A DNA stretch of 59,959 nt from assembly GCF_019396325.1 (NCBI RefSeq), contig NZ_JAHKRO010000055.1, positions 1 through 59,959 of the forward strand. Direction: 5' to 3'. The notes under the pieces were generated by a model that was not told the origin of the DNA, did not search any database, and saw nothing but the letters and a program-made list of their open reading frames with translations. This document shows positions 16,788 through 25,678 of this stretch, one piece after another; position 1 is the first letter of the stretch, and each line of letters starts with the position of its first letter. Made by a program: the position numbers and the translations under genes. Origin of the DNA: Nonomuraea ceibae. Its GTDB lineage: Bacteria > Actinomycetota > Actinomycetes > Streptosporangiales > Streptosporangiaceae.

Positions 16788-18011
16788 ATGAAGGCACTCG
16801 AAGGTGTCCGCGTCCTCGACATGACCCACGTCCAGTCCGGCCCGTCCGCCACCCAGTTGCTCGCCTGGCTGGGGGCCGACGTGGTCAAGCTGGAGTCGCC
16901 GGCCGGCGACATCACCCGGCAGCAGCTCCGCGACCTGCCGGACGTCGACAGCCTCTACTTCACGATGCTCAACTGCAACAAGCGCAGCATCACGCTCAAC
17001 ATGAAGAGCGAGCGCGGCAAGGAGCTGTTCACCGAGCTGGTGAAGGGCGCCGACGTGCTGGTGGAGAACTTCGGCCCCGGCGCGGTCGACCGCATGGGCT
17101 TCACCTGGGACCGGCTCCAGGAGCTCAACCCGCGCCTCGTCTACGCCTCGATCAAGGGCTTCGGCGCCGGCCGCTACGCCAAGTTCAAGGCGTACGAGGT
17201 GATCGCCCAGGCGATGGGCGGCTCGATGTCGACGACCGGCTTCGAGGAGGGCCCGCCGCTGGCCACGGGCGCGCAGATCGGCGACTCGGGCACCGGCATC
17301 CACGCGGTGGCCGGCATCCTGGCGGCCCTCTACCAGCGCGAGCGCACCGGGCGCGGCCAGCGGGTGCAGGTCGCCATGCAGCACGCGGTGCTCAACCTGT
17401 GCCGGGTCAAGCTGCGCGACCAGCAGCGGCTGGCGCACGGCCCGCTGCGCGAGTACCCGAACAGGACGTTCGGCGACGAGGTGCCGCGCTCCGGCAACGC
17501 CAGCGGCGGCGGCCAGCCCGGCTGGGCGGTGCGCTGCGCGCCGGGCGGCCCGAACGACTACATCTACGTGATCGTGCAGCCGGTCGGCTGGAAGCCGCTG
17601 TCGGCCATCATCGGCCGCCCCGAGCTGGCCGACGACCCCGAGTGGGCGACGCCGGAGGCGCGGCTGCCGAAGCTGGACAAGATGTTCCAGCTCATCGAGG
17701 AGTGGACGATCCGGCACGACAAGTGGTCGGTGCTGGACCGGCTGAACGCCGAGAACATCCCGTGCGGCCCGATCCTGTCGACCAGGGAGCTGGTGGAGGA
17801 CGAGAGCCTGCGCGAGGAGGGCATCGTCGTCGCGGTCGACCATCCCGAACGCGGCGAGTTCGTGACCGTCGGCAGCCCGCTCCAGCTGTCGGACTCGCCG
17901 GTCGACGTCAGGACGCCGCCGCTGCTGGGCGAGCACAACCAGGAGATCTACGGCCCCCTCGGCGTGAGCCCCGAGGAGCTGGCCGAGCTGAAGACGAACG
18001 GAGTCATCTAG
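16788..18011 (+). CDS. frc: Class III CoA-transferase, formyl-CoA:oxalate CoA-transferase-like
   Basis: 407 residues, CaiB/BaiF family. The catalytic aspartate is D166 in AQIGDSGTGIHA, matching Asp169 of Oxalobacter Frc, and the glycine loop NASGGGQPGW corresponds to the flexible loop of Frc. Other family segments: RVLDMTHVQSGPSATQLLAWLG and NCNKRSITLNMKS. It would move CoA from formyl-CoA to oxalate, giving oxalyl-CoA and formate. It follows oxc by 13 bp, and its stop shares one base with the GTG of the ligase gene (TAGTG). Confidence 0.85.
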   Translation: MKALEGVRVLDMTHVQSGPSATQLLAWLGADVVKLESPAGDITRQQLRDLPDVDSLYFTMLNCNKRSITLNMKSERGKELFTELVKGADVLVENFGPGAVDRMGFTWDRLQELNPRLVYASIKGFGAGRYAKFKAYEVIAQAMGGSMSTTGFEEGPPLATGAQIGDSGTGIHAVAGILAALYQRERTGRGQRVQVAMQHAVLNLCRVKLRDQQRLAHGPLREYPNRTFGDEVPRSGNASGGGQPGWAVRCAPGGPNDYIYVIVQPVGWKPLSAIIGRPELADDPEWATPEARLPKLDKMFQLIEEWTIRHDKWSVLDRLNAENIPCGPILSTRELVEDESLREEGIVVAVDHPERGEFVTVGSPLQLSDSPVDVRTPPLLGEHNQEIYGPLGVSPEELAELKTNGVI

Positions 18012-20128
18012 TGAGTGCAGTCAGGGACATCCTGGACAAGGCGCTCGCCGAAGGCCGCACGGCCCTGACCGCCCCGGAGGGGCGCGGGATCTGCGAGGCG
18101 TACGGCATCGCCACCCCGGGCGAAGGGCTGGCCACCTCGGCGGCCGAGGCCGTGTCGATCGCGGAGGACATCGGCCTCCCGGTCGTGCTGAAGATCGTCT
18201 CGCCGGACATCCTGCACAAGACCGACGCGGGCGGCGTGCTGGTCGGCCTCAGGACCGCCGAGGAGGTACGCGACGGCTTCGAGACCGTCATGGCCAACGC
18301 CCTGGCCCACAACCCGGGCGCCCGCGTCGACGGCGTCCAGGTGCAGCAGCTCGTCGGCGGCGGTCACGAGGTCATCGTCGGCGCGGTCACCGACCCGACG
18401 TTCGGCAAGGTGATCGCGTTCGGGCTGGGAGGTGTCCTGGTTGAGGTGCTCAAGGATGTTACTTTCCGGCTTGCCCCGGTTTCGGCGGAAGAAGCCCTGG
18501 GGATGCTCGACGACATCAAAGCGGCGGACGTGCTGAAAGGTGCCCGTGGTGCCGAGCCCGCGAACCGGGAGGCCCTGGCGGCACTGATCGAACGCGTCGG
18601 CAGGCTGGTGAGCGACTTCCCCGAGATCACCGAGATCGACCTCAACCCCGTCTTCGCCGACGCCCGCGGCGCCGTGGCCGCCGACGTGCGCATCCTCATC
18701 GGCGAGGCCCCCGCCGAGGTCAGCCGGCTGCCCCGCGAGCGCATCCTGGAGCAGATGACGCGGATCTTCAAGCCGCGCTCCGTCGCCGTCATCGGCGCCT
18801 CCGCCGAGACCGGCAAGATCGGCAACTCCGTCATGCGCAACCTCATCAACGGCGGCTACCGGGGCCAGATCTTCCCGATCAACCCCAAGGCCGACGACAT
18901 CATGGGGCTGCCCGCGTACAAGAGCATCTCCGACGTGCCGCACGACGTGGACGTGGCCGTGTTCGCCATCCCCGCCAAGTTCGTGCCCGCCGCGCTGGAG
19001 GAGGCCGGGCGCAAGGGCGTCGGCGGCGCCATCATGATCCCGTCGGGGTTCGCCGAGACGGGCAACGTCGAGGGCCAGCGCGAGATCGTCGAGATCGCCC
19101 GCAGGCACGGCGTGCGCATGCTCGGCCCCAACATCTACGGCTACTACTACACGCCCGAGAACCTCTGCGCGACCTTCTGCACCCCCTACGACGTGCGCGG
19201 CGGCGTCGCCCTCACCTCGCAGAGCGGCGGCATCGGCATGGCCATCCTCGGCTTCAGCCGCACCACCAAGATGGGCGTGTCGGCGATCGTCGGCGTCGGC
19301 AACAAGGCCGACGTGGACGAGGACGACCTGCTCACCTTCTTCGAGCAGGACGACAACACCCGCGCCGTCGCCATGCACCTGGAGGACCTCAAGGACGGGC
19401 GCGGCTTCGTCGAGGCCGCCCGCCGCGTCGTCAAGGAGAAGCCCGTCATCGTCCTCAAGGCTGGCCGCACCGCGATGGGCGCCCGCGCCGCCGGCTCCCA
19501 CACCGGCGCGCTCGCCGGCGACGACAAGGTCTACGACGACATCCTGCGGCAGGCCGGCGTCGTGCGCGCCCCCGGGCTCAACGACATGCTCGAGTACGCC
19601 AGATCGCTGCCGATCATGCCGACGCCCCGGGGCGAGAACGTCGTCATCATCACCGGGGCGGGCGGCTCCGGCGTGCTGCTGTCGGACGCCTGCGTCGACG
19701 CGGGCCTGACGCTCATGGACATCCCGCCCGACCTGGACGAGGCCTTCCGCGCCTACATCCCCCCGTTCGGCGCGGCGGGCAACCCCATCGACATCACCGG
19801 CGGCGAGCCGCCCTCGACCTACGAGAACACGGTCCGCCTCGGCCTCGCCGACGACCGGATCCACGCGCTGGTCCTGGGCTACTGGCACACGATCGTCACG
19901 CCGCCGATGGTCTTCGCCGAACTCGTCGCCCGCGTGGTCGCCGAGGAGCGCGCGAAGGGCAACGTCAAGCCGGTCGTCGCGTCACTGGCCGGGGACACCG
20001 AGGTCGAGGAGGCCAGCGAGTACCTGTTCGAGCACGGAGTGGTCGCGTACCCGTACACGACCGAGAAGCCCGTGGCGGTGCTCGGCGCGAAGTACCGCTG
20101 GGCCAGGGCAGCCGGACTGCTGGGCTAA
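18011..20128 (+). CDS. Fused ADP-forming acyl-CoA synthetase (beta-alpha order)
   Basis: 705 residues from GTG 18011. Residues 1-240 are the ATP-grasp (beta-like) half with VLKIVSPDILHKTDAGGV, including the phospho-transfer histidine H69. From about 255 the CoA-binding domain begins (PRSVAVIGASAETGKIGNSV), followed by succinyl-CoA-ligase-like domains with SQSGGIGMAILG and the phosphohistidine loop AAGSHTGALAGDD (H497). Both histidines of the ADP-forming acetyl-CoA synthetase mechanism are present. It could prime oxalate as oxalyl-CoA, or run the other way and make ATP from formyl-CoA; the direction cannot be told from sequence. Third gene of the oxc operon. Confidence 0.82.
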   Translation: MSAVRDILDKALAEGRTALTAPEGRGICEAYGIATPGEGLATSAAEAVSIAEDIGLPVVLKIVSPDILHKTDAGGVLVGLRTAEEVRDGFETVMANALAHNPGARVDGVQVQQLVGGGHEVIVGAVTDPTFGKVIAFGLGGVLVEVLKDVTFRLAPVSAEEALGMLDDIKAADVLKGARGAEPANREALAALIERVGRLVSDFPEITEIDLNPVFADARGAVAADVRILIGEAPAEVSRLPRERILEQMTRIFKPRSVAVIGASAETGKIGNSVMRNLINGGYRGQIFPINPKADDIMGLPAYKSISDVPHDVDVAVFAIPAKFVPAALEEAGRKGVGGAIMIPSGFAETGNVEGQREIVEIARRHGVRMLGPNIYGYYYTPENLCATFCTPYDVRGGVALTSQSGGIGMAILGFSRTTKMGVSAIVGVGNKADVDEDDLLTFFEQDDNTRAVAMHLEDLKDGRGFVEAARRVVKEKPVIVLKAGRTAMGARAAGSHTGALAGDDKVYDDILRQAGVVRAPGLNDMLEYARSLPIMPTPRGENVVIITGAGGSGVLLSDACVDAGLTLMDIPPDLDEAFRAYIPPFGAAGNPIDITGGEPPSTYENTVRLGLADDRIHALVLGYWHTIVTPPMVFAELVARVVAEERAKGNVKPVVASLAGDTEVEEASEYLFEHGVVAYPYTTEKPVAVLGAKYRWARAAGLLG

Positions 20129-20212
20129 GAGCCGAGCCGCAGCAGAGCCAGGCGAGGGGGCGCATTCGGGGCAGCGCAGGAGAACCAACAAATCCCCCCA
20201 GGAGGTCCGTAG

Positions 20213-21700
20213 GTGGACACATCAAAACCCCCGGCGACGTCTGCGCCGCCGGTCGAGGACGAACGAGTATGGAAAGCGGGCCGGCTGGAGCCGATGCCCA
20301 TCAGGAAACTCCCCGACGCGCCTCCCTCGGTGCACATCCTCGGGCCCACCGTCTTCCTCGTGGCCCTCGGCGTGGGGATGGGCGAGTCGTACATGTGGCC
20401 CCGGCTCGTGCTGCTGTTCGGGCCGGAGATCAGGTGGCTGTTCCTGATCGGCGTGACCCTCCAGGCCGTGGTCATGCTGGAGATGGCCCGCTACGCGATG
20501 GCGACGGGGGAGAGCATCTTCTCCGGCGCCGCCCGCGTCTTCAAGCCGCTCATGTGGTTCTTCTTCATCGTCGCCATGGCCGTCTACATCTGGCCGGGGC
20601 ACCTGTCCGCCGGGGCGGCGGCGCTGGAACAGATCTCCGGCATCCCCTGGATGGTCACCGCCGTCGCCGGGCTCATCCTGGTCGGGGTGATCTTCAGCTT
20701 CGCCAAGGTCATCTACAACCTGCTGGAGAACGTGCTGTCGCTGCTCATCGGCGCGCTCGTGATCGGCACCGCGGTGGTCGCCGCGATGGTCGGCTCCTGG
20801 AACGACGTCGTCACCACGATCACCGGCATGTTCGCCTTCGGCTACCTGCCGGCCGAGGCCATGACGGCCGCCTGGTTCCCCGTCATCGTCGGCGCCTGCG
20901 CCTTCGCCGGGCCGTCCGGCATGCAGCAGATGTGGTACACGCTGCACCTGCGGGCCTCCGGCGCCGGCATGGGCGCGCACATCCCCAAGGTCCACGGGCT
21001 GCGGCACGCCGGCGAGGAAGAGGCCATGCCCTCGCGCGGCTTCATGTTCGACACCGAGGACCCGGCCGAGATGGCCAAGTGGAAGGGCTGGCGCCGCTGG
21101 GTGACCTTCGACGCCTTACTGCTCTTCTGGGGCATCACCATGCTCGTCACGGTCTCCTTCACGGTGATCGCCCAGGCGGCCGTCCGGCAGAACCCCGGCG
21201 TCCGCGACGTCATCCAGAACGAGGAGCGGGAGGTCGCGCTCACCGCGATGGCCGACGCCGTCTCCTCGGCGGGCAGCTCCGTGCTCGGCGTGATCTTCCT
21301 CGGGTTCATCGCGCTGATCGGCCTCAACGCCACCCTCGGGCTGTTCGACTCCTTCTCCCGCGGCCAGGCCGACATGACCTACAACTTCGTGAAGGGCGCG
21401 AAGAAGCTGCGCATGTCACACCTGTACGCGGGCTTCCTCTGGGGTGTGATCATCTTCGGCATCCTGATCCTGCTGTTCGGCCCCGCTGACGGACCGGCCG
21501 GGATCCTGGACACGCTGGCGTTCCTGTCGACGTTCGCGATGGGCGCCTACTGCGTGACGCTGCTGCTGGTCAACAACCGCATGCTGCCCAAGCCGATCAG
21601 GCCGAGGTGGTGGTCGAACGTGATCATCGGGTGTGGCGCGGTCTTCTACCTCGGCATGCTGTTCTACAGCCTGTTCGCCTTCGGCGTGGTCGTGGGCTGA
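20213..21700 (+). CDS. NRAMP-fold membrane transporter lacking the metal-site motifs
   Basis: 495 residues from GTG 20213, with GGAGG 7 nt upstream. About 11 hydrophobic segments in an NRAMP-like arrangement. The first is GPTVFLVALGVGMGESYMWP, where divalent-metal NRAMPs have DPGN; the segment equivalent to helix 6 is CAFAGPSGMQQMWYTLHLR, without the MPH metal motif. A soluble loop (about 255-300) separates the halves. With both motifs absent it is probably not a Mn/Fe importer; from its place in the oxc operon I infer an organic-acid or anion substrate such as oxalate. It is followed by two further membrane proteins in overlapping frames. Confidence 0.75.
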   Translation: MDTSKPPATSAPPVEDERVWKAGRLEPMPIRKLPDAPPSVHILGPTVFLVALGVGMGESYMWPRLVLLFGPEIRWLFLIGVTLQAVVMLEMARYAMATGESIFSGAARVFKPLMWFFFIVAMAVYIWPGHLSAGAAALEQISGIPWMVTAVAGLILVGVIFSFAKVIYNLLENVLSLLIGALVIGTAVVAAMVGSWNDVVTTITGMFAFGYLPAEAMTAAWFPVIVGACAFAGPSGMQQMWYTLHLRASGAGMGAHIPKVHGLRHAGEEEAMPSRGFMFDTEDPAEMAKWKGWRRWVTFDALLLFWGITMLVTVSFTVIAQAAVRQNPGVRDVIQNEEREVALTAMADAVSSAGSSVLGVIFLGFIALIGLNATLGLFDSFSRGQADMTYNFVKGAKKLRMSHLYAGFLWGVIIFGILILLFGPADGPAGILDTLAFLSTFAMGAYCVTLLLVNNRMLPKPIRPRWWSNVIIGCGAVFYLGMLFYSLFAFGVVVG

Positions 21701-22191
21701 TGATCGATCGGCACAGCCTCGAACTCGCCCTGCCAGGGGCGTCGATCGGAGCCGTCGCCGGCGCCATGGCCGGTGGGCTGACCCTGTTCGCCGGGGTCCC
21801 CACCGGCCTGGCCGCCCTGTCGGCCCTCATGCTCGCGCTGCCCCTCGGCCTCTTCGGCGGCCTGTACGGGGTCCTGCTCGGCCGGGGCGTCTTCCGGCCC
21901 GGCACCTTCGGACCGTGCGGGCTGTACTGGATGGCGGCCTTCCCGCTGTCCAGGCTCGTCCAGGAGAGCGTCGCCGGGACCGGTGGTCTGGCCGGCGGGG
22001 CCGGAGGCTTCCTGCTCTACCAGGCGATGGTCTCGCTCGGCTTCGCCATCGGCTTCGTCTGGATCCACGAGCGGCTCATGCCGCACTGGCTCCTCCGCGT
22101 CGCCCCCGCCAACCCGCAGGCCGAAGCGCTGCTCGGCCTCTACGTCCATCACGCCGAGGCGCTGCGCGCGCGGAAGGGAGCCCGCCGATGA
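21700..22191 (+). CDS. Small four-helix membrane protein of unknown function
   Basis: 163 residues from ATG 21700, overlapping the transporter stop by one base (TGATG). Four hydrophobic, glycine-rich segments (about 10-35, 38-60, 75-100, 105-128) are followed by a charged C-terminal tail of about 35 residues (WLLRVAPANPQAEALLGL). I do not recognise the family. Tight coupling to the NRAMP-like gene and to TerC suggests an accessory subunit of one of them. Confidence 0.75.
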   Translation: MIDRHSLELALPGASIGAVAGAMAGGLTLFAGVPTGLAALSALMLALPLGLFGGLYGVLLGRGVFRPGTFGPCGLYWMAAFPLSRLVQESVAGTGGLAGGAGGFLLYQAMVSLGFAIGFVWIHERLMPHWLLRVAPANPQAEALLGLYVHHAEALRARKGARR

Positions 22192-23156
22192 ACCTGCCCA
22201 CCTGGGTGTGGCTCGCCACGATAGGCGGCTTCGCCCTCGTCCTGGCGCTGGACTTCTACCTCGTCGCACGCAACCCGCGCGAACCCACCTTCAAGGAGTG
22301 CGTGGGCTGGGTGTCGTTCTACGTCGGCCTGGCCGTCCTGTTCGGGATCGGGCTGCTGGTCGTGTCGGGCCCCGGCCACGGCGGCGAGTTCTTCGCCGGC
22401 TGGATCACCGAGTACTCGCTCAGCGTCGACAACCTGTTCGTCTTCCTGCTGATCATGAGCCGCTTCCAGGTGCCCCGCCAGTATCGCCAGAAGGTGCTGC
22501 TCATCGGCATCGTGCTGGCCCTGCTCATGCGGGGCGCCTTCATCGCCGCCGGCGCCGAGGCGGTGTCGAGGTTCGACTGGCTCTTCTACGTCTTCGGCGC
22601 CTTCCTCGTCTACACCGCGTGGAAGCTCGTCGGGCACGAGGAGGACGAGGCCGAGTTCTCCGAGAACCTCGCCCTGCGCACGGTCCGCAGGGTGCTGCCC
22701 ACCACCGACACCTACCACGGCGCCCGCCTCACCGTGCACCTGGGCCGCAGGATGGTGACGCCGATGCTGATCGTCATGGTCGCCATCGGCACCACCGACC
22801 TGCTGTTCGCGCTCGACTCGATCCCGGCCATCTTCGGGCTCACCAAGGAGCCGTATCTCGTCTTCACCGCCAACGCCTTCGCCCTCATGGGGCTGCGGCA
22901 GCTGTTCTTCCTCATCGGCGGCCTGCTCGACCGGCTCGTCTACCTGAGCAAGGGCCTGTCGGTGGTGCTCGCCTTCATCGGCGTCAAGCTCATCCTGGAG
23001 GCGCTGCACCACGACGGCGTGTCGTGGGCTCCGGAGATCCCGATCCTGGTGTCGCTCGGGGTCATCCTCGGCACCCTGGCGGTCACCACGGTGCTGAGCC
23101 TGGTCAAGTCGTCGCGCGACGCCCGGAAGGAGGTCGCCGAACCGGTGGAGCGCTGA
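22188..23156 (+). CDS. TerC-family membrane protein
   Basis: 322 residues from ATG 22188, overlapping the previous stop (ATGA). Eight or so hydrophobic segments carry the TerC signatures: SLSVDNLFVFLLIMSRF in the first half and TTDLLFALDSIPAIFGLT in the second, with conserved aspartates. TerC/Alx relatives export Mn2+ or help metallate exported proteins. Its position behind a transporter in an oxalate operon is unusual; oxalate chelates divalent metals, so metal balance during oxalate growth is one possible link (inference). Confidence 0.88.
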   Translation: MNLPTWVWLATIGGFALVLALDFYLVARNPREPTFKECVGWVSFYVGLAVLFGIGLLVVSGPGHGGEFFAGWITEYSLSVDNLFVFLLIMSRFQVPRQYRQKVLLIGIVLALLMRGAFIAAGAEAVSRFDWLFYVFGAFLVYTAWKLVGHEEDEAEFSENLALRTVRRVLPTTDTYHGARLTVHLGRRMVTPMLIVMVAIGTTDLLFALDSIPAIFGLTKEPYLVFTANAFALMGLRQLFFLIGGLLDRLVYLSKGLSVVLAFIGVKLILEALHHDGVSWAPEIPILVSLGVILGTLAVTTVLSLVKSSRDARKEVAEPVER

Positions 23157-23168
23157 CCACGCCGCGCG

Positions 23169-23189
23169 CCGGGGGCGTCCGTCCCCCGG
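23169..23189. terminator. Hairpin after terC, between convergent genes
   Basis: CCGGGGG (23169-23175) and CCCCCGG (23183-23189) form a 7-bp GC stem with a 7-nt loop between the convergent terC gene and the 59-residue gene. It could act in both directions. Confidence 0.55.
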
Positions 23190-23197
23190 TGTGCGGC

Positions 23198-23377
23198 TCA
23201 GCTCTTGGGGCTCTTGCGCACGTCGTGCTCCGCGGCCCACTCCCGCAGGTGCAGCTCCGCGTCGTCGGCGGAGTAGTGCTTCCTGAGCGCCGCGCTCAGC
23301 CCGATGCCCAGGGCCCGGCCGTCGGCGGCCTGACCCAGGGGATCACCAAGGAGGAAGCGGACAAGCGTCTTCTTCAT
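23198..23377 (-). CDS. Small hypothetical protein, 59 residues
   Basis: Read from ATG 23377 (KKTLVRFLLGDPLGQAADG...) with GGAGG about 10 nt upstream; an in-frame ATG at 23407 would add ten residues. The protein has a basic start and a charged helical C-terminus (HYSADDAELHLREWAAEHD). I recognise no domain. It is convergent with terC and lies downstream of gntR beyond a hairpin. Confidence 0.5.
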   Translation of the reverse strand: MKKTLVRFLLGDPLGQAADGRALGIGLSAALRKHYSADDAELHLREWAAEHDVRKSPKS

Positions 23378-23443
23378 CGTTCGAACACCTCCCAGTTTCT
23401 GCTCCATGTGCTGCCCGGGACGGCCCCGGGCAAGCGGAATCCG

Positions 23444-23466
23444 CCGCCCGGACCGTCTCCGGGCGG
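23444..23466 (-). terminator. Hairpin downstream of the GntR gene
   Basis: CCGCCCGGA (23444-23452) pairs perfectly with TCCGGGCGG (23458-23466) around a 5-nt loop, 25 bp beyond the GntR stop codon. Confidence 0.6.
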
Positions 23467-23491
23467 AAAGGCGGGGTGCCGGCCGCGGCGG

Positions 23492-24238
23492 CTAGTTCGT
23501 CGCCGGGGTCGTGCGAGGGCGGCGGCGGCGCACCGGCTTGGGCGCGGGCTCCACCGGCTCGTTCTCGCGCTGCTCCATGTACGAGGCGCGGGTGTGACCG
23601 GTGTGCTCCCGCATGATCGACGCGGCCCGGTCGGCGTCACCGGCCTCGATCGCGTCGATCAGCGACCGGTGCTCCTCCCACGAGGCCATGCCCCGCTGGC
23701 GGGCCACCGGCGTGTGATACCACCGCACCCGCCGGGCCACCTGGCTGGCCAGCTCCTCCAGCACCTTGTTGCCCGACAGCGCCGTCACCAGCGCGTGCAG
23801 CTCCGAGTTGGTGGCGACGGCGCCGTCGACGTCGTCGGAACGCACGGCGGCCATGCCGCGCTCGCACAGCGCACGCAGCCGCCGCACCCCCTCCTCGCCG
23901 GCGTGCTGCGCCGCGAGCCGCGCCGACTCCGTCTCCAGCAGCGCGCGCACCGCCAGGAGCTGGTCGGCCTCCTCCACCGTCGGCACGTGCACGAACGCGC
24001 CCTGCCCGGGGTGCAGGTCGACCCAGCCCTCGCCGCTGAGCTGCTGCAGCGCCTCGCGCACCGGCTGCCGCGACACCCCGAGCAGGGCGGCCAGCTCGCT
24101 CTCGACCAGGTGCTGGCCGGGCTTGAGCTGGCCGGAGACGATGAGCTCCTGAATGGCCTCGATCACGCTCTCCCTGAGCGTGGCAGGACGGGGAATCTTG
24201 GTGGCCGCCGCCTGACCGGCCTGATCCGACAGCAACAT
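23492..24238 (-). CDS. FCD-type GntR regulator, candidate master regulator of the island
   Basis: 248 residues from ATG 24238 with GGAG 6 nt upstream. The N-terminal winged helix (about 18-85) contains LKPGQHLVESELAALLGVSRQPVREALQQLSGEGWV and the wing PGQGAFVHV. The FCD effector domain (about 95-225) shows the metal/ligand residues expected of the family, including LHALVTALSGN and EEHRSLIDAIEAGDADRA. The tail is a basic, proline-rich stretch. FCD regulators respond to carboxylic acids. Operator D lies 42 bp upstream, suggesting autoregulation; five matching sites precede oxalate and formate genes. Oxalate, oxalyl-CoA or glyoxylate is the likely effector (inference). Confidence 0.88.
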   Translation of the reverse strand: MLLSDQAGQAAATKIPRPATLRESVIEAIQELIVSGQLKPGQHLVESELAALLGVSRQPVREALQQLSGEGWVDLHPGQGAFVHVPTVEEADQLLAVRALLETESARLAAQHAGEEGVRRLRALCERGMAAVRSDDVDGAVATNSELHALVTALSGNKVLEELASQVARRVRWYHTPVARQRGMASWEEHRSLIDAIEAGDADRAASIMREHTGHTRASYMEQRENEPVEPAPKPVRRRRPRTTPATN

Positions 24239-24280
24239 GACGACTCCAGAGACTGCGCAACAAAATGGTTTTGGTCGACT

Positions 24281-24293
24281 GCCTACAGCATAC
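24281..24293 (-). promoter_or_regulatory. GTATRC operator D, upstream of gntR
   Basis: Minus strand GTATGC-T-GTAGGC, one mismatch from two GTATGC hexamers at 7-bp period, between the MFS gene and gntR. It supports autoregulation. The bases before it (CTGCGCA) do not match the palindromic half seen at sites C, E and F. Confidence 0.5.
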
Positions 24294-24373
24294 TGCGCAG
24301 GATGCACGGCTCGCCGTGAGTCTCATCACAGAGAGCTACATCACAGCGTTTCACACAGCGTTTCGCCCCGCAT

Positions 24374-25678
24374 TCACAGCGGGATGGTCGCGGGGAGCCC
24401 CGGCGTGCGCAACCTGAGCGTGGCCAGCGCCGGGAGGGCGGCGAGGGCGGCGGCGGCCAGCAGGGCCGGGCCCGGCGCGGTCAGAGCCCCCAGCGCGAGG
24501 CAGGCGGCCAGGATGCCCGCCACGGCCTTGGCGCTGTAGACGACGGCCTGGATCTCGCCGACCTTCTCGACGCCGAAGAACTCCCGTACGAGGCTCGCCA
24601 CCAGCGGATAGAACGCGCCGCCGCCCAGCCCGGCGGTGATCGCGCCGAGCCACAGCAGCGGGCCGCCCGCCGGTGCCACAGCCGCTGCGGGGCCGGGCGC
24701 GGGGGTGTGGAGGGCGGCCAGGAGGAGGAGCTGGCCCGCGGCCAGGATCGCGAGCACGGCGGCGAGGACGCGCCGGCGGCCCAGGGCCTCCGAGGCGCGC
24801 ATCGCGGCCGCCCGGCCCGCGCCGTTCAGCGCCACCAGCACGGCCAGCGCGCCCCAGGAGCCGGTGGCGGCGACCACGATCACGTCGAGGACGGACACCG
24901 CGCCCGCGCAGGCGAGGATGGCGGCCAGCGCGGGGAGCGCCCGGGTGCGCAGGGCCTGGGCCAGGCCGAACTGGCGGACCGCGCCGGGCGTGCGGCGCAG
25001 GATGGCCGCGTCCAGGGCGTGCGCGCGGGGGTCGACGGCCGCGGGCCACCAGTGGCGCGGCGGCAGCCGCAGGCGCCGGGCCGCGACGCCGATGGCCACG
25101 GCCGCCGCGAGCGCCGCCGCCCCGAAGGCCCACGGGGTCGTCGCCGGGGCGATCCCGGCCCACACCAGCAGCGGGACCGTCCCGTACCCGAACGCCCCCG
25201 TCACCAGGCTCACCCGGGAGGCGGCCCGGTCGGGGTACCAGGCCGAGACCACCTCGCTGCACACGCCGTAGACGGCCCCCGCCCCGAGCCCCCCGAGCAC
25301 CGCGTACCCGAGCAACGCCACCGCCGGCCCCGCACCCCCCGCGGCGGTAGTGGGGGCGGGGAAGGTCAGGGCGAGGGTGAGGAGGCCGGTGGCGGTCAGC
25401 GCGGCGCCCGCGGCGAGCGCGGTGCGGACCGGGAGTCGGCCGCGGCGGACGAGGTGGAGGGCGGGGAGCGCCCCGGCGGCCTGGAAGACGAGACAGGCGG
25501 CCAGGAGCAGCAGCCCGGCGCCGTCCCGGGCGAGCAGCGCGGCGAAGCCGTACTGCAGCGGGCTGATGGCGGCCATGGCCACGAGGGCGAGCCGGAACAT
25601 GCGGGTGCGGTCGGCGGGGACCGGTCCGACGAGGTAGGAGCGCCCGCGCCAGTCCCGGACAACTTCTGCATTCTCCAT
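24374..25678 (-). CDS. OFA-family MFS transporter (oxalate/formate antiporter-like)
   Basis: 434 residues, about 12 hydrophobic segments. The N-terminal soluble stretch is short (about 25 residues). Features of the oxalate:formate antiporter family are seen in GLGAGAVYGVCSEVVSAWYPDRAASR after helix 4 and, in the second half, REFFGVEKVGEIQAVVYSAKAVAGI, which matches the SAKGVAG-type signature of OxlT relatives. It would exchange oxalate for formate or import oxalate. It is divergent from sucC. The ATG at 25678 has no visible ribosome-binding site and lies inside operator E, so the mRNA may be leaderless or the true start may differ. Confidence 0.78.
   Translation of the reverse strand: MENAEVVRDWRGRSYLVGPVPADRTRMFRLALVAMAAISPLQYGFAALLARDGAGLLLLAACLVFQAAGALPALHLVRRGRLPVRTALAAGAALTATGLLTLALTFPAPTTAAGGAGPAVALLGYAVLGGLGAGAVYGVCSEVVSAWYPDRAASRVSLVTGAFGYGTVPLLVWAGIAPATTPWAFGAAALAAAVAIGVAARRLRLPPRHWWPAAVDPRAHALDAAILRRTPGAVRQFGLAQALRTRALPALAAILACAGAVSVLDVIVVAATGSWGALAVLVALNGAGRAAAMRASEALGRRRVLAAVLAILAAGQLLLLAALHTPAPGPAAAVAPAGGPLLWLGAITAGLGGGAFYPLVASLVREFFGVEKVGEIQAVVYSAKAVAGILAACLALGALTAPGPALLAAAALAALPALATLRLRTPGLPATIPL

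Noticed and set aside
24340..24362. Repeated ACAGCGTTTC between the MFS gene and gntR
   Set aside because: Two copies only, short, in a non-coding gap without symmetry; no function suggested.
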